NCBI GenBank assembly: GCA_031262565.1
Contig: JAISHL010000037.1
Coordinates: 1 to 5,125, forward strand
DNA: 5,125 nt
Source of the DNA: Candidatus Nomurabacteria bacterium
GTDB taxonomy: Bacteria > Patescibacteriota > Saccharimonadia > Saccharimonadales > Saccharimonadaceae
Reading direction: 5' to 3'
Shown here: positions 1-5,125 of the stretch, piece after piece
Layout: each line of letters opens with the position of its first letter
Numbering within the stretch: the stretch's first letter is position 1
Translations under genes and position numbers: made by a program
Notes under the pieces: generated by a model
Databases searched by the model: none
What the model saw: only the letters and a program-made list of their open reading frames with translations
What the model was told of the DNA's origin: nothing

Positions 1-265
1 CATCGTAATACCACCAGCGCCAAATCCCGTCGAAAATTATATATTGCCAATCGATTTTTTGAGCAACTTGCATAATCTCGCTGATAATATTTCTGACGTG
101 CGGAGCGTTTATTTCATGATCAAAATATGGCAAAACTTTTCGATTCAAATCGTCGTGTGACACGATCAACACTTTTTTTTCGCCGCCCAATTTTTCAAAT
201 AAATCTTTGGCTATGGTGCTTTTTCCCGAACCAACATTTCCTCTTAATACAATGATTTTTGTCAT
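1..265 (-). CDS. P-loop NTPase / kinase-like protein, partial (C-terminus beyond window)
   Basis: Reverse-strand reading gives 88 residues from an ATG at 265 with no stop before the window edge. A Walker A motif (GNVGSGKST, residues 9-17) follows the first beta strand (KIIVLRG). Residues 37-40 (HDDL) look like the acidic substrate-side strand of nucleotide- or small-molecule-kinase folds. A hydrophobic strand ending in Asp (YIIFDG, D79) could be a Walker B-like element. This pattern fits small P-loop kinases of the AAA_33/gluconate-kinase-like kind, but the substrate cannot be told from the fragment. The ATG overlaps the desulfurase TGA as ATGA, and AGGAG lies 6 nt upstream, so the start is well supported and translational coupling is likely. 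The tail of the fragment is Trp/Tyr-rich (residues 73-87). Function beyond ATP or GTP binding is unassigned. Confidence 0.82.
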   Translation of the reverse strand, partial: MTKIIVLRGNVGSGKSTIAKDLFEKLGGEKKVLIVSHDDLNRKVLPYFDHEINAPHVRNIISEIMQVAQKIDWQYIIFDGIWRWWYYD

Positions 266-1629
266 ACATTACTCCTAAATTTCATCTGTTCACTCAAAAC
301 TTCCGCCAAAATTGGTTTTGCTCGGTCGATTTCTTCTTGGGTGGTTGGTCGTCCGAGTGAAATTCTGATTGAGCCGTCGGCAATTTCTGGCGCTAACCCG
401 ATCGCCGTTAAAACGTGACTGCGCGTGCCTTTATTCGCCGCGCACGCTGCGCCAGTTGCCACGTAAACTCCGCGCTCATCCAGTGCGAAGACCACTCGCT
501 CCGCGTCTAATCCCGAGATTGAAAAATTCAAAATATTTGGCAGACGATGTTTTTGTGCGCCATTGATAGTAACGCCTACGCCATTATCGTCATTACCCGA
601 CTTGTTCGGGTAATCTAGTTTATCACTGGATTGTCGGAACGAGTCCGACAATGACGGAGTTATGCTAGACCCTGAAACGAGTTTAGGATGACAACTTATC
701 AAAAACTTTTGCAAATCGTCGCGCATTTTTGCGAGTCGCACAGTTTCGGTTTTTCGGTGTTTTTCGGCGAGCTCCAACGCGCGCACAAAGCCAATCACGC
801 CAGCCACGTTTTCCGTGCCAGATCGCAAGCCCATTTCTTGTCCGCCGCCGTAAATTACAGGCTGAAGTTCAACGCCCGCGCGGACATATAATAATCCAGT
901 CGCTTTCGGTCCATAACATTTACCTGCATTCAAAGTCATTAAATCTACGCCGAGTCGCGCTACATTCAAGTCCAATAGTCCCGCCACGGCTGACGCGTCG
1001 GTGTGAAATAGCAGCGGAAGTTTTATTCCGCGCTCGCGTCGATCCGCTCGTATTTTTGTTACAATTTCGGCAATTTCTTTGATCGGTTGAATTGTGCCGA
1101 TTTCACTGTTGGCATAGCTGATGGAAATCAGTTCAACGTCGTCGGTGATAGTAGATTTTAGCTGGTCTAAATTTATGCGACCTTTGTCGTCGACGGGAAG
1201 AATGATATTTTCGTCTTGAACCAAGGTTTTGTCATTACCCGACTTGTTCGGGTAATCTAGTTTATCGCTGGATTGTCGGAACGAGTCCGACAATGACGAA
1301 GTTGTATTGGATTCTGACTTAATCTCGGAATAACGAACGGTATTTAACACCGCCGCATGCTCAATCGCCGTCGTTATAATTCGACCGCGAACACCACGCA
1401 AAGCCAGATTGATTGATTCGGTCGCACCCGCTGTAAAAATAATTTCGGCTGGCCGCGCACCAATTAGCGACGCGATTTTGTGGCGAGCGTCCTCCATGTC
1501 GGCACGCACATTTCGCGCGGGCAGATAACTTGCCGACGGATTATAAAAATCGTCAGTCAGATACGGCATCATAACAGCCAAAACTTTTTTATCGAGCGGA
1601 GTCGCCGCCGCGTAATCCAGATAAATCAT
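262..1629 (-). CDS. iscS: Cysteine desulfurase (IscS/NifS family, group I) with two in-frame repeat-derived insertions
   Basis: PLP-dependent cytosolic enzyme that removes sulfur from cysteine as an enzyme-bound persulfide, feeding Fe-S cluster assembly and/or tRNA thiolation. Seen: N-terminal YLDYAAATP (3-11), GATESIN (68-74), EHAAVL with the PLP-stacking His (H91), YANSEIGTIQP (172-182), HTDAS (D211), Schiff-base lysine K237 in NAGKCYGPK, GLRSGTENVAG (267-277), and catalytic Cys396 in GAACAANKGTRSHVL, whose longer loop indicates group I. Total is 455 residues against about 380-400 for the family. The excess sits in two segments, about residues 101-140 and 312-348, which are translated palindromic repeats carrying the same LDYPNKSGND peptide. 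Without them the length is normal. Oddities: the residue before K237 is Gly where His is usual, and the Gln expected after HTDAx is Ala (A214). The start at 1629 is supported by the promoter 6 nt upstream. iscS is a family-level symbol; the paralogue type is unresolved. Confidence 0.93.
   Translation of the reverse strand: MIYLDYAAATPLDKKVLAVMMPYLTDDFYNPSASYLPARNVRADMEDARHKIASLIGARPAEIIFTAGATESINLALRGVRGRIITTAIEHAAVLNTVRYSEIKSESNTTSSLSDSFRQSSDKLDYPNKSGNDKTLVQDENIILPVDDKGRINLDQLKSTITDDVELISISYANSEIGTIQPIKEIAEIVTKIRADRRERGIKLPLLFHTDASAVAGLLDLNVARLGVDLMTLNAGKCYGPKATGLLYVRAGVELQPVIYGGGQEMGLRSGTENVAGVIGFVRALELAEKHRKTETVRLAKMRDDLQKFLISCHPKLVSGSSITPSLSDSFRQSSDKLDYPNKSGNDDNGVGVTINGAQKHRLPNILNFSISGLDAERVVFALDERGVYVATGAACAANKGTRSHVLTAIGLAPEIADGSIRISLGRPTTQEEIDRAKPILAEVLSEQMKFRSNV
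272..276 (-). promoter_or_regulatory. Shine-Dalgarno AGGAG for the kinase-like gene
   Basis: AGGAG lies 6 nt before the ATG at 265, inside the last codons of the upstream desulfurase gene. It decides the start of the P-loop gene. It is the only good ribosome binding site in the window; the other three genes have none. Confidence 0.8.
589..655. repeat. 67-bp inverted pair of palindromes (copy A) inside the cysteine desulfurase gene
   Basis: Plan on the plus strand: GTC, hairpin 1 (592-614, stem ATTACCCGA/TCGGGTAAT, loop CTTGT), CTAG, 7-nt spacer, CTGG, hairpin 2 (630-652, stem ATTGTCGGA/TCCGACAAT, loop ACGAG), GAC. Both stems are perfect 9 bp with 5-nt loops. Read from the minus strand, hairpin 2 has the same plan as hairpin 1 (GTC-stem-CTCGT-stem-CCAG), so the two units face each other tail to tail like a REPIN. 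It matches the copy at 1231-1297 at 66 of 67 positions. It is translated within the host gene (peptide includes SDSFRQSSDKLDYPNKSGND). Confidence 0.93.
665..692 (-). repeat. Third, imperfect palindrome adjoining copy A
   Basis: CTAG, then an imperfect 8-bp stem (669-676 with 682-689; one C/A mismatch and one G-T pair) around loop ACGAG, then GAC. Read on the minus strand it starts GTC and has loop CTCGT, the same layout as hairpin 2. The translated peptide is CHPKLVSGS, the type of peptide made when the common GTCATCCTGA... palindromes of many bacterial genomes are read through. Confidence 0.75.
1231..1297. repeat. 67-bp inverted pair of palindromes (copy B) inside the cysteine desulfurase gene
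   Basis: Same organisation as the copy at 589-655, with hairpins at 1234-1256 and 1272-1294. The only difference is one A/G change in the spacer (1267). Orientation and reading phase are the same (starts are 642 bp apart, a multiple of 3), so the two copies encode the same peptide at two sites of one enzyme, about residues 113-133 and 327-347. Confidence 0.93.
1311..1334 (-). repeat. Degenerate third palindrome adjoining copy B
   Basis: Stem ATTCTGA (1311-1317) pairs with TCGGAAT (1325-1331, one G-T pair) around a 7-nt loop, followed by AAC in place of GAC. It ends at the same offset (104 bp from the GTC start) as the third hairpin of copy A. The 37 bp after each 67-bp core align without gaps at 20 of 37 positions, so this looks like an older, decayed version of the same arrangement. 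Confidence 0.5.
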
Positions 1630-1635
1630 AAATAT

Positions 1636-1664
1636 ATTTTAACAGATTTTCACAAAAATGTTAA
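1636..1664 (-). promoter_or_regulatory. Sigma-70-like promoter of the cysteine desulfurase gene, predicted leaderless
   Basis: On the minus strand: TTAACA (1664-1659, 5 of 6 to TTGACA), 17-bp spacer ending in TGT (extended -10), then TAAAAT (1641-1636). Six bases follow before the ATG at 1629, which places the expected transcription start on the A of the start codon. No Shine-Dalgarno is present. The 101-bp gap to polA (1630-1730) otherwise shows no convincing hairpin terminator, so read-through from polA remains possible. Confidence 0.75.
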
Positions 1665-1730
1665 GCACTATAAAATCTCGGAATAAAACGCTTGCAATAA
1701 ATCAAAATCCGCCAAAAACCTCACGAACTT

Positions 1731-4331
1731 TTACAAATCCGCCCAGCTCTGCCCAGTTTTAACATCAACGCGCAATTTCACGCCCAAATCTGGATAAATA
1801 TTCTCCATAATATCTTTCAACTTCACACCGATCTCGCTGGCTTTTTCGGGTGCGCATTCCATCATAATCGAGTCATGAATTTGCAGAATTTGTCGTGCGT
1901 CCGACTCTGGAATTTCTTTCTCAACGCGCAACATTGCCATTTTCATTAAATCAGCCTCCGTGCCTTGAATCGGCATATTCGCGGCGGCGCGTTTGGCGGA
2001 TTCGCGCACCATAAAATTCCGCGATTTCACATCTGGCGTGGCGCGACGACGACCAAATAAAGTTTCCACATAACCTTCGTCATTCGCCTGTTTCATGGTT
2101 TTATCCAAAAAATCACGGATCGGTTTGCGAATCTCAAAATACTGCTCAATAAATTTCTTCGCATCAGTCAAACTCATATCGGTCGCCGCCGCCAGTCCGT
2201 GTGGCGACATTCCGTAAAGCACGCCAAAATTTATCACTTTCGCAAAACGACGTTGAGTCGGCGTAACGTCTTTTGGCTCAACATTAAAAGCTTCCGCTGC
2301 GGTCAATGTGTGAATATCTGCGTCGTCATTATTGAAAATCTCAATCATTTTTTCATCATGCGCCATCGCCGCCGCCAAGCGCAACTCGAACTGCGAATAA
2401 TCCGCGCTAATTAAAACCTTGCCACTTGAAGCTACAAACGCGCGCCGAATCGACTGTCCAAGTTCGGTGCGAATCGGAATATTTTGCAAATTTGGCGCGG
2501 AAGATGACAATCGTCCCGTCGCCGTTACATCCTGTCGAAAATCTGTGTGAAGATAACCGTTTTTGTCGACTAGTTCGGGTAGTGAATCCGTATAAGTATT
2601 TTTCAATTTTGATACTTCGCGAAACTCGGAAATCAGCTCGATAATCGGATGCTGACCGTGAAGTTTATGAAGTTCCGCCTTGCCTGTTGAAAAATAACCA
2701 CGCAACGATTTTTTAATCCCAGTCGTCGGCAATTTCAGTTTTTCAAAAAGCGCATCCGAAAGTTGTGGTGATGACGAAATGTTAAAATTATAGCCTGCCA
2801 AATCCCAGATTTTCTGTTGCAAAACTTCAATTTTCTGTTGCAATTCGTTGCTGATTTTTGCCAGCTCTTGTGTGTCAATTTTTACGCCACGAGCCTCAAT
2901 TTTTGCCAGCAGATTTTGCATTGGAAAGTCCAATTGCTTCGCCAAACGATTCAATTTTGGCATAGTTTCAAGCTCGGCGCGCTGCTCTTCGTAAAGTTTT
3001 TTCAAATTCTCGACCGTGTCGGCAGGCTGAATTTTTCCGAGCAAAAATCCCGCGATTCGCGTGTCGAAGGCGATTTCAGGAAGAGCTGTATTTTTGTTAT
3101 TCCAAGTCTTATTATTGTCATTCTGGCGGAGGCGAATTGATTCATGAGAATTTATTCTTAATGAATCAAGAGCCGAAGGAGGCGAAGCCGATACTTGTTT
3201 CAGAATCTCCAAATTATTTTCTTGAGATCCTGAAATAAATTCAGGATGACAAGTATTGTTGTCGCGAACTTCATTAGTTTCGTCATTACCCGACTTGTTC
3301 GGGTAATCCAGCGCTTTCTCCGCCAGTATTTTCTCCGCCAAAACTTTCCCGTCATTAACCACAATTTTGCCATCATCAAGCGTAAAATAAACGCTCGGAT
3401 TATCTATAATTTCTGATTCAACCTCCACGGAGTCATCGGTTTTCATAAAGTCTGGCAACCGTTTCAAAAGCGAAGTAAATTCCAGTTTTATCAACTCGGC
3501 GCGCAATTTTTCGGGGTTCAAATTTTTTATATCCATCGCCGCCAAATCCAAATCCACAGGCGCATTACACCAAATCTCCGCCAATTGTTTTGACTGATAC
3601 GCCGACTCGCGCCCCGCCTCCAGCTTCGTTCGCCATGCTGGTTTAATTTTGTCGAGATTTTCATAAGCGCCGTCCAAAGTGTTAAATTCTTGCAACAGCG
3701 ACACGGCGGTTTTTTCGCCAATTCCCGCCACGCCCGCGATATTGTCGGAGTTGTCGCCTTTGAGTGCCTTCAAATCCAAAAACTGATCCACGCGCAACCC
3801 ATATTTTTCTTCAAACGCACCAACGTCAAATTTTTCCAAATTCGTCAAACCTTTTTTGAGCGCATAAAGTTCGGTATTATCGTCAATGACTTGCAGTAAA
3901 TCCAAATCCGACGAGATCATAATCGTGTGTAATCCGTCCTGCGAAGCTAATTTATCGAGCGTGCCAATAATATCGTCCGCCTCATAATCGTCAAATTCAT
4001 ACAACGGCCAGCCGAAAGCATCCAACAGCTCGTGCAAAATCGGAATTTGAGCGTAAAAATCAGGTGGCGCAGGCTTGCGATTTGCCTTGTAATCTGGATT
4101 GATCGACAAGCGTCTGCGAATATTGGTTTTTGCCTTGTCCCATGCCACCGCCACATAATCGGGCTTGATTTGATTCAATAGCTCCAACGCCATCGCCGCA
4201 AACCCGTAAACTCCCCCCGTTGGTGTGCCGTCGCGCATCGACAAATTCGGCATGGCGTAATACCCGCGATAAAAAACTGACTTGCCGTCAATCAAGACCA
4301 AAGTTTTTGCTGCCTCCCCACTTTTGTTCAT
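1731..4331 (-). CDS. polA: DNA polymerase I, 5' nuclease + polymerase, no active proofreading; repeat-derived insertion in the linker
   Basis: Cytosolic DNA polymerase for Okazaki fragment maturation and repair gap filling; 866 residues from the ATG at 4331. The 5' nuclease (about 8-295) shows LIDGKS, YEADD (116-120), SSDLDLLQ (140-147) and GDNSDNIAGVAGIGEKTA (192-209). The middle region (about 313-465) lacks the DxE proofreading motif, as in Taq, and holds a 65-residue insertion of translated palindromes (341-405). The polymerase domain has TATGRLSSSAPNLQNIP (603-619), motif A DYSQFELRL (644-652), motif B RRFAKVINFGVLYG (694-707, with Phe at the sugar-discriminating site), GYVETLFGRRR (753-763), PIQGTEADLMK (787-797) and motif C QIHDSIMME (817-825), with Ser where Glu is usual. 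The frame extends upstream to 4697, but that part is antisense to recG. The ATG at 4331 precedes the nuclease fold directly and has a -10 box 6 nt upstream, so it was chosen. Confidence 0.95.
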   Translation of the reverse strand: MNKSGEAAKTLVLIDGKSVFYRGYYAMPNLSMRDGTPTGGVYGFAAMALELLNQIKPDYVAVAWDKAKTNIRRRLSINPDYKANRKPAPPDFYAQIPILHELLDAFGWPLYEFDDYEADDIIGTLDKLASQDGLHTIMISSDLDLLQVIDDNTELYALKKGLTNLEKFDVGAFEEKYGLRVDQFLDLKALKGDNSDNIAGVAGIGEKTAVSLLQEFNTLDGAYENLDKIKPAWRTKLEAGRESAYQSKQLAEIWCNAPVDLDLAAMDIKNLNPEKLRAELIKLEFTSLLKRLPDFMKTDDSVEVESEIIDNPSVYFTLDDGKIVVNDGKVLAEKILAEKALDYPNKSGNDETNEVRDNNTCHPEFISGSQENNLEILKQVSASPPSALDSLRINSHESIRLRQNDNNKTWNNKNTALPEIAFDTRIAGFLLGKIQPADTVENLKKLYEEQRAELETMPKLNRLAKQLDFPMQNLLAKIEARGVKIDTQELAKISNELQQKIEVLQQKIWDLAGYNFNISSSPQLSDALFEKLKLPTTGIKKSLRGYFSTGKAELHKLHGQHPIIELISEFREVSKLKNTYTDSLPELVDKNGYLHTDFRQDVTATGRLSSSAPNLQNIPIRTELGQSIRRAFVASSGKVLISADYSQFELRLAAAMAHDEKMIEIFNNDDADIHTLTAAEAFNVEPKDVTPTQRRFAKVINFGVLYGMSPHGLAAATDMSLTDAKKFIEQYFEIRKPIRDFLDKTMKQANDEGYVETLFGRRRATPDVKSRNFMVRESAKRAAANMPIQGTEADLMKMAMLRVEKEIPESDARQILQIHDSIMMECAPEKASEIGVKLKDIMENIYPDLGVKLRVDVKTGQSWADL
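3117..3210 (+). repeat. Long palindromic element in polA
   Basis: Starts GTC and is bounded by ATTCTG (3120-3125) and its complement CAGAAT (3201-3206), followed by CTCC. Inside, a strong hairpin pairs TTGATTCAT with ATGAATCAA (9 bp) and continues with an inner AGAA/TTCT arm. GGAGGCGAA occurs twice (3128-3136 and 3178-3186) around this hairpin. It is read through in polA (peptide near residues 376-405, including SLRINSHESIRLRQND). Confidence 0.7.
3221..3250 (-). repeat. Short palindromic element in polA (reads CHPEFISGS)
   Basis: Perfect 8-bp stem ATCCTGAA (3227-3234) / TTCAGGAT (3240-3247), loop ATAAA, followed by GAC. On the minus strand it starts GTC and ends in a CTCAAG tail. It faces the 3117-3210 element tail to tail, repeating the inverted-pair design of the desulfurase copies. 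Translated as part of polA (residues 361-369). Confidence 0.85.
3282..3311 (+). repeat. 30-bp LDYPNKSGND palindrome in polA
   Basis: GTC, stem ATTACCCGA (3285-3293), loop CTTGT, stem TCGGGTAAT (3299-3307), CCAG. It is identical to hairpin 1 of the two desulfurase copies except the tail (CCAG instead of CTAG), with the same orientation relative to the coding strand and the same reading frame. It encodes residues 341-350 of PolA. Confidence 0.93.
3315..3340 (-). repeat. 15-bp tandem duplication in polA (LAEKI-LAEKA)
   Basis: TTTCTCCGCCA occurs at 3315-3325 and again at 3330-3340, a 15-bp period that gives the peptide pair LAEKI/LAEKA (residues 331-340). It begins 4 bp beyond the palindrome cluster's edge at 3311, in the same dispensable linker. 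Confidence 0.65.
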
Positions 4332-4337
4332 GTAAAT

Positions 4338-4346
4338 ATTATAGCA
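4338..4346 (-). promoter_or_regulatory. Extended -10 promoter of polA, predicted leaderless
   Basis: On the minus strand TGC (4346-4344) is followed directly by a perfect TATAAT (4343-4338). The ATG lies 6 nt downstream, so transcription should start at the A of the start codon. The -35 at 17-bp spacing is poor (ACAATG, 4366-4361), as is common with an extended -10. No Shine-Dalgarno is present. Confidence 0.75.
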
Positions 4347-4357
4347 CAATAAAACGC

Positions 4358-4402
4358 TGTCATTGTGAGGCGATTTGTGGTTGCAGTTTTTGTCATTGCG
4401 AA
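4358..4402 (+). repeat. Two direct copies of TGTCATTG(T/C)GA between the polA and recG promoters
   Basis: Copies at 4358-4368 and 4391-4401 match at 10 of 11 positions and start 33 bp apart. The GTCATT beginning equals the 5' edge of the palindromes in the genes, so these may be truncated remnants of such elements. Each also covers the -35 side of one of the two divergent promoters, so a shared operator is an alternative reading. Confidence 0.4.
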
Positions 4403-4418
4403 CAAAGTAGTTGAATGG

Positions 4419-4427
4419 TGCTAAAAT
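4419..4427 (+). promoter_or_regulatory. Extended -10 promoter of recG, predicted leaderless
   Basis: TGC (4419-4421) followed by TAAAAT (4422-4427), then 7 nt to the ATG at 4435. The first purine at the expected start distance is the A of the start codon. No clear -35 at 17 bp (CGAACA, 4399-4404) and no Shine-Dalgarno. Confidence 0.65.
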
Positions 4428-4434
4428 AGTTTTT

Positions 4435-5125
4435 ATGAACTTGGCGATGAAATTATCTGAGGTTAAAGGCGTCGGTCCGAAAACGGCGGCGGATTTGGAG
4501 GCGGCTGGGCTTTTAACAGCGGGCGATCTGATAAATTTTCTACCACGCAAGTTTGAAGACTTCTCTACCGTGTCAAAAATCGCCGATTTAATCCCCGGGA
4601 AAGTTACAATAAAAGCCCGCGCGGAATCTGTTACGACGCGTTTTGTGCGACGTGGTATGCGCGTAACGACCGCTGTTTTTGCCGACGATTCCGGCAAAGT
4701 TCGCGCGACATGGTTTAATCAAGCTTACCGCGAAAAACAATTGTCAGGTGGTGGCGTATTTTTTATCAGTGGCGAATTCGGTTTCAGTGGTCGACAATAT
4801 CAAATAACTTCGCCGTCGGTTGAACTCGCCAAAGATCTGCCCGTGCAAACTGGGCGAATTTTGCCAATTTACCCTGCCCGCCACGGCTTAAAACCAGCTC
4901 TGACGCGAAAAATTCTCAACGAGTTGCGCCCGCTGATCACCATGTTGCCCGAAAATTTACCACCCGAAATTATCACCGATAAAAAACTCCTGTCGCACGC
5001 CGACGCGCTGATGAATATGCATTTTCCAAGTTCGCCAGAATTAACCGAGGCGGCACACAATCGGCTCGCATTCGAGGAATTATTCGGTTTAATTCTCGCC
5101 GCCAAGCTCAATAAAAATGCCAACT
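4435..5125 (+). CDS. recG: ATP-dependent DNA helicase RecG, N-terminal part (runs off the window)
   Basis: RecG is a superfamily 2 helicase that regresses stalled forks and unwinds D-loops and R-loops. The 230 residues seen are the accessory and wedge region only. A helix-hairpin-helix-like stretch VKGVGPKTAADLEAAG (10-25) leads into LINFLPRKFEDFS (32-44), the family's LL.H.P.RYED block. The OB-fold wedge follows (about 55-145: FADDSGKVRATWFN 82-95, FISGEFG 110-116, LPIYPARHGLKP 143-154), then a block ending in RLAFEELFGLILAAK (210-224), which normally precedes the motor domain. Walker A and the rest lie beyond 5125. The start is almost immediately at the helix-hairpin-helix, a shorter N-terminus than E. 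coli RecG. The ATG at 4435 is favoured by the -10 box 7 nt upstream; an in-frame ATG at 4447 is possible. Divergent from polA. Confidence 0.93.
   Translation, partial: MNLAMKLSEVKGVGPKTAADLEAAGLLTAGDLINFLPRKFEDFSTVSKIADLIPGKVTIKARAESVTTRFVRRGMRVTTAVFADDSGKVRATWFNQAYREKQLSGGGVFFISGEFGFSGRQYQITSPSVELAKDLPVQTGRILPIYPARHGLKPALTRKILNELRPLITMLPENLPPEIITDKKLLSHADALMNMHFPSSPELTEAAHNRLAFEELFGLILAAKLNKNAN

Noticed and set aside
589..692. Hairpins as Rho-independent terminators
   Set aside because: No T-run follows any of the stems on either strand and they lie inside intact coding frames.
729..1082. 117-residue plus-strand open frame, and other plus-strand frames of 64-107 residues opposite the desulfurase and polA genes
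   Set aside because: Shadow frames antisense to strongly recognisable genes; no family resemblance or initiation signal supports them.
589..1334. CRISPR array
   Set aside because: Only two copies 642 bp apart, with coding sequence between them and internal palindrome pairs; no spacer periodicity.
1630..1730. Small RNA or terminator in the polA-desulfurase gap
   Set aside because: No stable hairpin with a T-run found; only the desulfurase promoter is supported.
3117..3311. Intein or a transposon remnant with coding capacity in polA
   Set aside because: 65 residues is too short, and no splicing or transposase motifs are seen; the segment is fully explained by palindromic repeats.
4332..4697. 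Upstream extension of the polA frame (122 extra residues)
   Set aside because: It is antisense to recG, composition is not family-like, it contains the intergenic promoters, and the ATG at 4331 directly precedes the conserved nuclease start.
4869..5123. 84-residue minus-strand open frame
   Set aside because: Antisense to the RecG wedge region, which has clear family motifs.

Overview
The window most resembles a chromosomal housekeeping segment from an ultra-small Patescibacteria/CPR bacterium, most likely Candidatus Saccharibacteria. This is an inference from memory of family sequences: the DNA polymerase I N-terminus, the short RecG N-terminus and the cysteine desulfurase look like Saccharibacteria versions, and no database search was possible. 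TGA is used as a stop (end of the cysteine desulfurase gene), which argues against the Gracilibacteria/Absconditabacteria code.

Layout. Positions 1-265 (minus) hold the first 88 codons of a P-loop kinase-like gene, cut by the window edge. It overlaps by 4 bp (ATGA) with a complete IscS/NifS-type cysteine desulfurase at 262-1629 (minus). A 101-bp gap carries the desulfurase promoter. DNA polymerase I (polA) follows at 1731-4331 (minus); its frame stays open to 4697, but the upstream part is antisense to the next gene and is not likely coding. A 103-bp divergent intergenic region (4332-4434) separates polA from the start of recG (4435 to the window end, plus), which lacks its helicase motor here because of the edge. 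No RNA gene, CRISPR array or transposase is visible. No gene-free stretch exceeds 300 bp.

Two patterns stand out. First, small palindromic elements lie inside the reading frames of two essential-type genes and are translated. Each has the plan GTC + stem + short loop + stem + C(T/C)AG-like tail. A 67-bp inverted pair occurs twice in the desulfurase gene (66 of 67 bases identical), each copy followed by a diverged third hairpin. A further 195-bp cluster of three elements lies in polA, in the linker replacing the lost proofreading domain. All keep the frame open and add roughly 30-65 residues each. The situation resembles Rickettsia palindromic elements and the architecture resembles REPINs, but no transposase is seen here.

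Second, all three promoter-proximal genes have a TGn-TAWAAT -10 box only 6-7 nt before the ATG and no Shine-Dalgarno, which predicts leaderless mRNAs. The one operon-internal gene has a good AGGAG.

Functionally, PolA (gap filling, Okazaki maturation) and RecG (fork and D-/R-loop remodelling) are divergently paired. The desulfurase supplies sulfur for Fe-S clusters and/or tRNA thiolation. The kinase-like partner has no assignable substrate.
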